Source of the DNA: Holothuria scabra
Lineage: Eukaryota; Echinodermata; Holothuroidea; Aspidochirotida; Holothuriidae
NCBI GenBank assembly: GCA_037179385.1
Contig: CM074200.1
Span: forward strand, 29,825,884-29,889,883
Direction of reading: 5' to 3'
DNA: 64,000 bases
The position numbers were made by a program, and so were the translations under genes. The notes under the pieces were generated by a model. The model saw only the letters and a program-made list of their open reading frames with translations. It was not told the origin of the DNA and did no database searches. Of this stretch, positions 56,201-64,000 are shown piece by piece (positions within the stretch are counted from its first letter, which is position 1; each line of letters begins with the position of its first letter).

Positions 56201-59200
56201 GTTATAGTTTTAGAGGACTTCACCTTTGACCCATCTCCAAGATGCATTGCCTGTAAATGTTGGGTAGATGCATACTGTTTAACAAGGTGTTTCTTGATTG
56301 GTTGTTACCATTGTATTGTATAGATTGTATTCTTTGTTAGGGTTAGGGATTAGGGCTATCGTTAGCCAGTTAGGAAACTTCTTGTTCAACGCTGCACATC
56401 GCCACTAAATGTTTCCCAACTGGTTTATTGGAGACAACAGTACATGATTTCATTAAAGTTGATTTCATTTACTACCCTCTTTCTTAAATGTTTACTTCTA
56501 GAAGCACAATTGTTTTGGCAAATCCATTCATATCAAAGGTACATACCGAAAACAGTGGAACTGCTTGCTTCAAACATTGTGTTAGCCTGTCAACCAAATC
56601 GGGCTCTGTAGGCTGCAGAAACAAAGAGAAGAAGTGACAATAAGACTAGAAGATAGCACACAAGGTTGGGCAGGCTTCAACATAATACTGGATTTCAATT
56701 TAAGAGAAAATTATTATTTTACCTCTCAATGTCCACACAAATATTGAACGAAGCAATTTTTTCACAAAGAAACTATGGTATTGTAGTAACAAACACACAA
56801 GTGGTTTCTGATGCAAATAAAATTGCCTTCACCTGGCAGAAATATTTCAAGACACTTTAGCCAAGCAACAGGGAAATGGAGGCCAAAAGGTGAAAACTAA
56901 AGAGCATTACTAAAAGCTTGTCATTGATACCACTAGCATTAGCTTTGGTAATTTACAAGCAGCTTTACAGCAGAACAAAGAAGAATGACAGATATGTTTT
57001 GGTGAATCTATAATTTCACAATCAGTTGTGAATATTAATGAGGATGTCACAAATCAAAGATAGGGGACAGACTGTCTGGTAGAAGGCTTGAAGGCAAATT
57101 CTACCAAATTTTAAGCCAGGGCTGTTAAAATGAAGAGACAAGGAAAATCGAAACAAATTTTGGTGTAAGAAAGGGGGACTGTTCCTTGTAAAATAAATCA
57201 GAACAGTTGGTAGCTCTGCAATTTCTAAGACACTTACAATGAAATCACTTTGAAAGTCTCCCTGATCTATAATCAAATCCACCAATTGTTTCCTGCCCTG
57301 GAGAGACTGCATCGTCTTTGTTGAAGACAAAATCTTCATAAAAGAGATAAATTCTTCCCCTGTGACATCTGACAGCACCTGTTCAACAAAAGAAATAGTA
57401 ATCTTATCTATAGCATTTCTTTGCAAAACGAAAAACTTGTATGTGGTAAATTACTGTACCCACAACAACATTCAATTTTTCTTCCCAGATATGTCTTCAG
57501 TCAATTTTCAAAATTCCAAGCATAGTAATATCTTGTTTCAAGTCTGACTGATTTTCAAGTTTCTGTCAGGCACAAGATAAAACAGCTCACCACTCAGTCT
57601 TAGGGTTACAAGGATGCTGTTACTTCCAACTAGTTGAGCATGAAGCCAAGCATGGCAGACTCACAAAAAGGGTATAGCTCATTTTGGGAGTTACAATTGG
57701 TTTCCCTCACCAGCTCTTTGCCAAAGAATTGATAGCACTTTAATAAAAATTTAAATTCAAATGCCATAACTTCCTGGTTTATAAACATGTCTTTGAATTT
57801 CTGTGATTTCCTCAGTTCAAAGGTAGTCCTACACTATTTGACTTGTAAGTCCATAGTAAGTTTTCCTGGCTCAATCCCCCCCCCCCCCCCCAACCCTACT
57901 TTGAGCTCTATGCTTACATGTAATGTTCTCTTGCTTTTGCACTTCCCAAGAGAGTTGTCAGTTGATTGTCAAATGATAACAAAACAATGATACTTTTTTA
58001 TGTGAAGAAATCATGTATGCTAAAAACAAAGTTCCCACGATTGTTTTTAGTTATTCCTGTTAAATCCCACAAGACAGTTTCTGACCCACGCCCAGTTCAC
58101 ATGATGGTTCATAATTTGACAATAGACCTATTTCCAAATACAGTAGCAATTACAAAGGATTGTGGGACAGAGTTTTGGTGTTTGTCATTTTTGTCAATGG
58201 CATTCTATTGTGGTGAAAATTGTGGTACACCCAAAACTCTATCCCACAATTCATTGTAATTGCTATTTGGAAATAGGTCTATGAGCTTTGTCATACAAAA
58301 GTGTACTGTCACACTATCAACTGCATTCAAAGTCAATTCATACAGTCACACTATCACATACCTCCTTGCACTTCTGTATTAATGTTTCTTCTACTTGAGG
58401 GGTGATAATATCTTCTGGAAATGTTTTTATCCTGGTGCTTAAAAATTTGATAGCTCTTTCTCTGACCAGTTCCTCTCCAGTTAATATTTGGTTGAATAAA
58501 CCTCCCAAAGTATCTGTAAGATCAAAGATATTGTTATCACTGAAAAGACTTTGAACACACCCCTCTAACTGCAGTACTGTATCTTCAATATTAAAATTTA
58601 AAAAAATAGAGGGGAAGCTGCAAGTAGAAACAGGATTTAGCTATGGGCTGGAGAAAAGGATAAAGTCTTTCATTGACTTCATCATAGTAAACTGTAGTAA
58701 AAAAGGATTGTGTACCTGAACTGTTTTTACTTGAAAGTTTTTTACCCTCCTTTTTTTCAGGCAATGGCTTAATTTTTGAAATATTCTCAGGTAAACTTGT
58801 GACAATAAGCAAATTATTTATAATATACATAATGATTGAATACATTTGAAACAACCAAAAGTTTATTCTGCAGAACAATACAAGCATAAAGCTACTGTCA
58901 CATATTTTAAGAGTCACACAGAATACACACATTAATTGTGCTAACAGCTTTTTTTGTTTCTAATCATAACCAAAAAAAGTGACAACACCTTTTGCTTATC
59001 TTATGGTAAGGTGTAATACCAGCAATAGCACTTGATGTAACTTGACAGTTGGAGAGTTTGATTTCCCAAGGACAGATTCCTTAGCATTATTTTATGATCT
59101 TTTTACATTCTTCTTTCTGTTCAAAGTTAGATGGTTCCTGAAGAAACTCATTGTGTAAATGCAAAAATAACAATGTGTTGGTTTCTCCTTTGTTACCTTT

Positions 59201-60427
59201 AAATATTCATCAGAGACAGCACTATCCACACATAATGCAGAAGATCTCTTGCTGATCATAAAAACTAATAAATGGGCCATTTTATTCTCATATGCTTCAA
59301 AAATAATAAAGCTTTCTATGCCATTCTTGTTTACAATTTACATTTTATGGAAACCACAGAATTTGCCATGATTTATAACCAACACTATTTTTATCTTTAA
59401 CTTGTGATGTGCAATGACCTACTGTATGGCACATCAATACCATTTCAACAAAGAGTTACTGAAATGCCAGAAAGGACAGTTTAAAACAAACTGATCCAGA
59501 AGTCAAGACAAAAAGTCTATAAACTTCAAGGAACCACCAATGACTTACTTTCTGCATCTAGTTTAAATAATGCCATGAGGGCACTGTTTACTATGCTTGT
59601 ATCTTGAGGATCATCTGATTGCAGCAGTTGTGTCAATACATCAGCAATGTGAAAGTGGTTGTCAGGTGACGCTTTACAGAGATTGGGCAGCTCCTTTATT
59701 GCTTGACGTCTTATCTGAAGAATGAACATATAAAATCAGTTAAAGCCACTTGTTTTACCCTGATGTCCATATTGTGTAAGTTTTTCACGTTGAAAGATAA
59801 TTCTTGATTCCCAGTTTGTACTGAAGTTACGTACTTCAGACTAAAACTGAGCAACTTTAGGCAACATCTTTGACAAATTTGGTTATCTCCATATTGTATC
59901 CCTTTTCTTTAATTTAGTATGAATTACATCCCAACTCATGTACCATGTCTTGTAAAGTGCAGTATATGGCAATATTTAGTATCAAGCAAAGGTTAGTTAT
60001 TATGACCTGGTTTTGTGCTTTTGTACCAATAAGACAGTAAGATAAGTATGTATTACACCAAAAAGGAAATAAATTTATTTAGATGATGGTAACAGCTTAG
60101 TTTCTAACCAATTTGTTTAAGTTGGGCTGACCACAGCCTTTTTCCAGTTGTGACTCACTGGTTTGCTTTCCCCACTCCCCCTGCTTATGCTGCTGCACAC
60201 CAAGTACAATGGCTTGACACTGGCCTACGAGAGAATCATCAAGTATCTTACTGCATTTCACTTACAGAACTGTCTTCATCCTCACATAAGTCCAGTTGTG
60301 CATGGATTGCTTTTTCTGACAAGGATGGAAAATACTTAAAAAATTTTGGTATGAACTGTGCAGCAAGGCGTTTCTCTGAGGTTCCCCCTTCTACAGCAGC
60401 AAGGATTGAATTGTAGGTATCTTCATG
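47178..60427 (-). CDS. API5: Apoptosis inhibitor 5 (split gene, first coding exon missing)
   Basis: This entry is the span of eleven phase-consistent exons totalling 1,731 bp (576 residues plus stop). API5 is a nuclear HEAT/ARM-repeat protein that restrains apoptosis; in vertebrates it binds FGF2 and Acinus. Conserved blocks seen in order include KRLAAQFIPKFFKYFP, QLDLCEDED, IRRQAIKELP, RERAIKFLST, LSDVTGEEFISFMKIL, EYMPLPPPE, QLRLALRGKTG and an R/G-rich C-terminus ending R-G-R-W-Y. The first exon, which in animals encodes about 24 residues before the H-x-D-x-Y block, was not found upstream of 60,427. The protein would be about 600 residues against about 510-525 in vertebrates as I recall. 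The excess is a charged insertion in the 54,308-54,676 exon. Confidence 0.96.
48316..48537. mobile_element. TIR MITE with TATAGAGGCTTT ends
   Basis: The left end CTATAGAGGCTTTGCA is followed by TTACGTCA. The right end on the other strand reads TATAGAGGCTTTTCACATGA. It carries internal inverted CCGCCATG/CATGGCC blocks as well. It lies in an API5 intron. The open frames over it are incidental. Confidence 0.65.
48815..49490 (+). repeat. Long dispersed repeat, copy 1 (API5 intron)
   Basis: This aligns by eye in the same orientation with 55,007-55,665 over about 670 bp. Shared landmarks include GTCTCTTTGAGACAATGTT, GACAAAATT, GAAATTCTTATT, GGACTTAGTCACAAG and AAAAATTTGTT. There is no clear terminal inverted repeat and no coding motif. 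Confidence 0.75.
49587..49756 (-). CDS. API5: API5 exon: basic nuclear-localisation region
   Basis: This 170-bp exon completes a Thr codon and begins K-K-R-P-N. It continues FDSDKKTQDASKKARGTPYS, then P-P-G-G-K-Y-S and Y-G-N-W-G-S. The Lys-Lys-Arg cluster and the P-P-x-G-K-Y-S motif match the nuclear-localisation and tail region of animal API5. The acceptor is TGTGGCAG and the donor GTGAGT. Confidence 0.93.
50227..50321 (-). CDS. API5: API5 exon: conserved C-terminal helix end
   Basis: This 95-bp exon reads DLMHNPPSYKSSIILSWKPI and Q-K-Q-G-V. It corresponds to the D-L-F-H-x-P-P-S-Y-K-S .. L-S-W-K-P block of vertebrate API5. The acceptor is TTTGATAG and the donor GTAAGT. Phases fit on both sides. 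Confidence 0.95.
50690..50880 (-). mobile_element. SINE fragment, minus strand
   Basis: GGTTAGTTAGG marks the remains of the tail. AGATGTGGCTCGCTGGCTTG and GTAGTAGGTTCCACTTT match the body of the copies at 30,250 and 60,100. The tRNA-like head is absent. Confidence 0.6.
51416..51465 (+). repeat. SINE 3'-end fragment
   Basis: CCTCAGAAACTGAGC .. CATCATCTAACTCACTAA matches the end of the SINE at 15,418 (TTAGAAACTGAGCTACAAAA .. CTCATCTAACTAACTAA). Only the tail end is present. Confidence 0.5.
51938..52088 (-). CDS. API5: API5 exon: leucine-zipper-like helix region
   Basis: This 151-bp exon completes an Arg codon and reads LQYFARGVQLSMKQLRLALR, then G-K-T-G-N-Q-L-K-T-D-E-N-K-I-K-V. In vertebrate API5 this helix carries spaced leucines described as a leucine-zipper-like motif, and most of those positions stay hydrophobic here. 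The donor is GTAAGA. Confidence 0.96.
53399..53583 (-). CDS. API5: API5 exon: conserved helical repeats
   Basis: This 185-bp exon begins EYMPLPPPESEEEQTEEKKG and goes on to Q-L-Q-F-S-V-V-E-C-L-M-Y, then A-E-R-L-K-D-F-R-I-R. This matches the vertebrate blocks E-Y-M-P-L-P-P-E and L-Q-F-S-Y-V-E-C-L. It has a TCCTGTAAATAT-side acceptor (TTACAG on the minus strand) and a GTATGT donor. Confidence 0.96.
54308..54676 (-). CDS. API5: API5 exon with long charged insertion
   Basis: This is the largest exon, 369 bp (123 codons), phase 0-0. It starts KNVQSTQFVEYLCEKVIPVL and ends K-L-E-I-L-K-Y-L-A-E-M-A .. L-Y-N-S-L-L, both matching vertebrate API5. Between them lies a run of about 65 residues made almost only of Glu, Asp, Lys and Gly (for example KEDEDAKADTKEEDDKKEGD). 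Vertebrate API5, from memory, has only a short linker here. The insertion is likely disordered and would loop out between two HEAT repeats. The Ser-rich frame on the other strand is its shadow. Confidence 0.95.
55007..55665 (+). repeat. Long dispersed repeat, copy 2 (API5 intron)
   Basis: This is the counterpart of 48,815-49,490, in the same orientation and a different API5 intron. Divergence is considerable but blocks stay collinear, for example GTCTCTTTGAGACAATGTT and GGACTTAGTCACAAG. Confidence 0.75.
56262..56403 (+). mobile_element. TTAGGG-bearing MITE, copy 3
   Basis: Ends are GGGTAGATGCATACT .. AACAAGG and CTTGTTCAACGCTGCACATC. The interior has two ATTGT units and GTTAGGGTTAGGGATTAGGG. 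It lies in an API5 intron close to the 56,547-56,612 exon. Confidence 0.78.
56547..56612 (-). CDS. API5: API5 exon
   Basis: This 66-bp exon is phase 0-0 and reads PTEPDLVDRLTQCLKQAVPL plus F-S. It matches vertebrate D-P-D-C-V-D-R-L-L-Q-C-x-R-Q-A-V-P-L-F-S. The acceptor is TTCTGCAG and the donor GTATGT. Confidence 0.96.
57238..57378 (-). CDS. API5: API5 exon: conserved HEAT-like repeat
   Basis: This 141-bp exon is phase 0-0 and reads VLSDVTGEEFISFMKILSST, then K-T-M-Q-S-L-Q-G-R-K-Q-L-V-D-L. It is among the most conserved API5 blocks (D-V-T-G-E-E-F-x-x-F-M-K-I-L-S). The acceptor is TTGAACAG and the donor GTAAGT. Confidence 0.97.
58122..58282. mobile_element. Palindromic MITE with ATAGACCTATTTCC ends
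   Basis: The left arm ATAGACCTATTTCCAAATA .. AGCAATTACAA .. ATTGTGGGA .. AGAGTTTTGG is repeated inverted at the right end with a few differences, giving arms of about 52-55 bp. It is non-coding and sits in an API5 intron. Confidence 0.8.
58362..58513 (-). CDS. API5: API5 exon
   Basis: This 152-bp exon completes an Asn codon and reads TLGGLFNQILTGEELVRERA, then I-K-F-L-S-T-R-I-K-T-F-P-E-D. It matches vertebrate T-L-G-G-L-F-S-Q-I-L-Q-G-E-D-I-V-R-E-R-A-I-K-F-L-S. The acceptor is CTTACAG and the donor GTATGT. Confidence 0.97.
59549..59714 (-). CDS. API5: API5 exon
   Basis: This 166-bp exon begins IRRQAIKELPNLCKASPDNH and includes H-I-A-D-V-L-T-Q-L-L-Q-S-D-D and S-A-L-M-A-L-F-K-L-D-A-E. It matches vertebrate I-R-R-Q-A-I-K-E-L-P and A-D-I-L-T-Q-L-L-Q-T-D-D. 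The acceptor is ATTCTTCAG and the donor GTAAGT. One base is left over. Confidence 0.97.
60100..60215 (-). mobile_element. SINE fragment, minus strand
   Basis: TTTTTCCAGTTGTGACTCAC and CACACCAAGTACAATGGC match the SINE body at 30,275 and 50,780. The head and tail are missing. It abuts the 60,266-60,427 exon of API5 on its intron side. Confidence 0.55.
60266..60427 (-). CDS. API5: API5 exon 2: N-terminal HEAT-like repeat
   Basis: This 162-bp exon is phase 0-0 and reads HEDTYNSILAAVEGGTSEKR, L-A-A-Q-F-I-P-K-F-F-K-Y-F-P and LDLCEDEDSS. It matches vertebrate H-K-D-A-Y .. K-R-L-A-A-Q-F-I-P-K-F-F-K-H-F-P. The acceptor is TTTTTTCCAG and the donor GTAAGT. Only the short first coding exon is missing upstream. 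Confidence 0.97.
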
Positions 60428-60429
60428 CT

Positions 60430-61900
60430 GGAAAAAAGAAAATAGAAAATGAAGTAATGTGGTGTCCTCTCCCTAGCTGCATGTCATACAGTATCTGCCA
60501 AGCTTAAGAAATTCTGAGTTCAAGCATCCCTTCAAAATTGCCTGAAAGGAGTTCTTTACAGTGCAACATCCACATAAGGTACCAGCAAGATACAGGGCAT
60601 GGCTTCATTTTTCACCACAGAGAAATTACCTCAATATCCGTGTTGTTGGTGGGAATCACTTTGGTGAGTTGCTTCGAACCTGACTGTATGTGGGGCAACA
60701 GTAGGCCTAAGTTTATAGGCCTCCTGTATGCACTAGTAAGAAGGAACTAATACTAAAAGAATATGCTGTGTAACTATCTTTGTTTACGAAAATGCACAGG
60801 TATCACAATCTAATCTATTTGTGCTGTGAGGTATTCTGCTCATGAAAGTGCAAAAGAAACATTAAAAATATGCTACATCCCACTTTATTTGTAACGACAG
60901 CAAAACTGCACAAAGACTAACGTTCTTGTTTAGCTTAGGCCTAGCCTAGCCTTTTGTACACACACTTGCACTCTGCAGTATGAGTAATTGCCAATCTGGC
61001 TAGAACGGATCACTCAGAAAAAGTGAACCCATGATGTAATGGCATAATCTACCAACTCTGAAATAATTCAAAGTTTTCTTTTAGTTTTCTCCAAGGTCAA
61101 AACATTTGGAACCTAAAGCTCCTTAAGGATGTTGTTTCACAATATTTTCAAAATCCTGAAATAGTTTGCATAAGCTTTTGGACCATTCTTTTAAGCCAAT
61201 TAGCCTAGGCCCTACACAACTTCAGCTTGTACGTCTGTGCATATACAATGTTACATGTACATACAGTAGCAATATGCAGGCCTGCACACATAGACCTGTG
61301 TAGTATACATGTACAATACATTATCATAGTACATTGGCAATGCATGTACAGTACAAGTATATGGTACACACACAGTAGGTAGCAATCTGTATGGGATTGA
61401 ACATAAATGGATACATGTACACAATGCCTACACCATTCATTGGCAATACAAGTACTGTATAGCACAATATAATGTACGTTTTTCATTCAACTGGAATCGA
61501 CCAGTTCTCCGGGAGTACAGCTTGCCCGCCACTGTGCCAAGAAGGAGTCCATGCTCATGCCAAAAATTTTTGTGTTGGAGTGCATGGAATGCAGACTGGT
61601 TGATATACAGTATTTTGAAGTTTCCTTTTGGTACTAGTTGGGTTTCTGCACCCAAGTGGACATAATTTTAACTGACTTCACAACTTTAAAAGAGGGCGCT
61701 GAAACTTTTCTCTTTTTTTAAGTAAAAAACCCTTTTCTTTTTCCCTAACTCCGGAAACAGTAGGAAGTGTATGTACTGTGGAGAGAAGTGAAGTTAGTGC
61801 TGTGTAAGGAAGAAAAGCATTATTAGTACCGGGAACCCTTGACCCTGCTCTTATCAATTAGCCTGAAAACATTGCTTTTGTTTCCTCATTTATACTCTGT
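60430..61900. other. Upstream intron of API5 or intergenic, nothing recognised
   Basis: I searched the minus strand for the short first coding exon of API5 (an L-Y-x2-Y/F-G-x-L type sequence before a phase-0 donor) and did not find it. Repeats are also not obvious, apart from TGTACA-rich sequence near 61,250-61,420. Confidence 0.4.
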
Positions 61901-61954
61901 CTGGTTATCTGGCCTACTGTGGGTACTGTGTCCTGGAGTTAGTGTAGGTGCCAT

Positions 61955-62340
61955 CAATTTACAGCAGCACATCCCTCTGGGCTGGGCACAACCAACCCAA
62001 TGACTTGAAAGGCATGCCCTGGATGTTTTGTGAACTGATAGAGGATAGCCCTCTAACAGGACTGTGTGCTCGTTACATGGCCTAGGCTCATTCCTCTGAC
62101 AACACAACCCTTGATGGGATAACGTTCACAAACATAGTCACTAGCCAGGATGCCCGCAGAACGTCATCTCTAGCATCCCCAAGTAATAAAATATCCTCAC
62201 CAAACTTAACACAGATGATATCTGGCATGGTAATTATTCTTTTGCAAAAGATGTGCACAAACTTTCATTTTCACTGTCTATTTTGACTGCAACAATAAAC
62301 CAATGTGCCATGTTTTTGACTTTTCAACATGTGTTGTTCT
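61955..62340 (+). repeat. Direct repeat, copy 1
   Basis: This aligns with 62,935-63,255 in the same orientation: AACAGGACTGTGTG .. GTTACATGGCCTA(G/A)GCTCATT, GTCATCTCT, CACAGATGA and CAATG(T/C)GCCATGTTT. The copies are diverged and about 930 bp apart. Confidence 0.7.
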
Positions 62341-62934
62341 CAGAAGAGGTCAAAGGTCACCACAGGGGGGAAATCCAAAGTAAAATGTGGTTATCTTAAT
62401 GCGTTCTGTCGAGGTTGAAGAGCGATGAGCCCACCAGGTCTTTTTTATATAGTGTAGATAGTCTAAATTTGGATAACTTGTCTGTTCTGCAGAAAAAAAT
62501 GAGTAAGCTGATATTCAAAAGTTGAAGTCCCCGAAAACTTCATTCTTGACCTGAGTAGACGTCTTCATAACACAATCTTTTATTCAGAAATAGTGTGAAG
62601 TGATTATTTATATTCGGAATGCCGCATACACTCACATAGCTTCTGTCACTTAGCAACTGAAGTACCTTCCCATCATACACCAAAAGAAAATGGCTCCTAC
62701 TTGTACAGACAACGACGCAAAGCAAGGCCAGAATTTGCTAAATATCTTGTTCCAAGTGATCCTTATTTGCAATTATTTTGGTGAGATCTCAACTAACAGT
62801 TTTAAACCAGGTCAGTTATTTCATATTTCCAATTATTTTGTGCATCCTGGCTAGTGACTACATTTGTGAACTTTATCCCCACAAGGGCTGTGTTGAGAGA
62901 AGAATGAGTCTAGGACTAGGCTGGGCCATGTAAC

Positions 62935-63255
62935 AAGAACACAGTCCTACTGGGGGGCTAGACCACACTAGCCCTTGAACAGGGCTGTGTGTTATGTTAC
63001 ATGGCCTAAGCTCATTACACTTCACATCACAGCTAACACAGGGAATCCCATCACTAGGCGACCTTGGCCAGGGTCGTCATCTCTCACGTTCACAAATTAC
63101 TATGTTTTCTCACCACACTTTACACAGATGACCTCTGGCACCGCATCCACCTTTCTGCATAAGCTGTTCACCCAGATTCGATGTTATAATGGTGTATTTT
63201 GTCTCGGAAATTTGAACGTAACACTAACTCAATGCGCCATGTTTGCAACCTTCGA
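62935..63255 (+). repeat. Direct repeat, copy 2
   Basis: This is the counterpart of 61,955-62,340. A 127-codon plus-strand frame runs through this copy but is broken in copy 1 and has no motif, so it is not treated as a gene. Confidence 0.7.
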
Positions 63256-63558
63256 ACGACTTAGTAGTCGGTCTTCGATCTTACTAAATCACGCGCTGAC
63301 ACGCCTGGCTATGTCTTGTGTACCCGGGCATGTGCTGACACGCTCGGTGTTAATTTAATTAGTTAACGCTGATATTAATTTCATTAAATGCTCTCATTAA
63401 TCATGTTACCATTACTGATTAGGAAGTAAAATATAAAGGACCATTGTGGCAATTTTTTTACTTGTGTTCGCAAAATGTTGCTATTCATTACCCATGTTAG
63501 AATGTATCCCTGAGTTTTCCACTAGTTCTGCGAAACACCATGTGCTGTCTTACAACTG

Positions 63559-63603
63559 AGTTCCACTCGCTGCCGTACAAATTGTACGGCAGCGCGTGGA
63601 ACT
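63559..63603. repeat. Near-perfect 22-bp-arm palindrome
   Basis: The left arm 63,559-63,580 and right arm 63,582-63,603 are reverse complements with one mismatch around a single central base. The core is TGCCGTACAA-A-TTGTACGGCA. Such a compact palindrome could be a DNA hairpin or a dimeric protein site. It may be part of an unrecognised transposon. Confidence 0.8.
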
Positions 63604-64000
63604 TGAGACAGGGCGTACCAGCGGGTGTCAGCGTGCAGAATAGTAGGACCCGTCGTCTTCGTGATATCCACTTTGGGGTCAAAGGTCATACCAGGGGTTT
63701 CCACTTATTCAAAAAGTTTTTCACACTTAGAGAAATTTTGTCAACGTTTCAACGATTTCAAAAACACTTAGAAGCTTCAAATACCAACAAACAAGAATTT
63801 TTCATATGAAATTTGCATTCATTAGGTGGAACGATCGTTCAAGTTATCGATTTGGTGAAATGGTTACAACGTTCTAGGAATTATTTTGGACTATTTGCAA
63901 GTTCATGTAGAAACAGTTATTGTACGAGAGCTCATTCAAACGAAGGAGCTTCTAATCAGAATTAAAGTGTCATTTTGCTACATTTTGACCTCAGACTGTC

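Noticed and set aside
62540..62725. Minus-strand frame ending at a GTGAGT, considered as the API5 first exon
   Set aside because: Its sequence does not resemble the conserved N-terminus of API5, so the fit would rest on the donor alone.
62975..63358. Plus-strand 127-codon frame
   Set aside because: It runs through a direct-repeat copy and is broken in the other copy. No domain is visible.

Overview
This window is nuclear DNA from an invertebrate animal. It is AT-rich. Its coding sequence is split into many short exons of about 50-370 bp with GT/AG borders, and the introns are full of short transposons, tRNA-derived SINEs and microsatellites. A long, intron-rich apoptosis-inhibitor-5 gene and an adhesion GPCR carrying a C-type lectin domain would suit an echinoderm or another invertebrate deuterostome. 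I cannot fix the species from sequence alone. Almost all of the open reading frames of 60-130 codons are chance or lie in repeats. The real genes were found by joining exons whose splice sites and codon phases agree.

Positions 1-26.8 kb, minus strand: one large adhesion G-protein-coupled receptor gene. It is read from about 26.8 kb towards position 1 and runs off the window edge after transmembrane helix 4. In transcript order I find a hydrophobic signal-peptide exon (26.79 kb); three exons of a six-cysteine C-type lectin domain (24.8, 23.3 and 21.2 kb); a Ser/Thr-rich mucin-like stalk (20.4, 19.4 and 18.6 kb); a run of small exons resembling the helical part of a GAIN domain (12.6-8.1 kb); a two-exon GPS autoproteolysis motif (5.97-5.42 kb); and exons for TM1, TM2, TM3 and TM4 (4.5, 3.4, 2.1 and 0.57 kb). 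Part of the GAIN beta-sandwich was not found, and one junction in the stalk is out of phase in my model.

Positions 27-43.8 kb: no host gene recognised. The interval holds mobile DNA: an apparently complete hAT-like element inserted in a piggyBac-like MITE, a second hAT-like element with a perfect 8-bp target duplication and a nested relative, a 3' fragment of a non-LTR retrotransposon, several terminal-inverted-repeat elements, SINEs, and a small array built on TAGTGACGAAT palindromes.

Positions 43.8-60.4 kb, minus strand: the apoptosis inhibitor 5 gene (API5). Eleven exons, all phase-consistent, run from 60,427 to the stop codon at 47,178. Only the short first coding exon is missing. The protein follows the animal API5 pattern of HEAT/ARM-like repeats and an Arg/Gly-rich tail. 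It differs from my recollection of the vertebrate protein in a long charged insertion in the middle, and the stop codon lies in a 33-bp tandem repeat. Positions 60.4-64 kb hold a diverged direct duplication and a near-perfect palindrome but no gene I can name.

The two genes have no evident functional link. The most interesting biology is the lectin-mucin-GAIN-7TM receptor, a domain order that could couple carbohydrate or pathogen binding to G-protein signalling.
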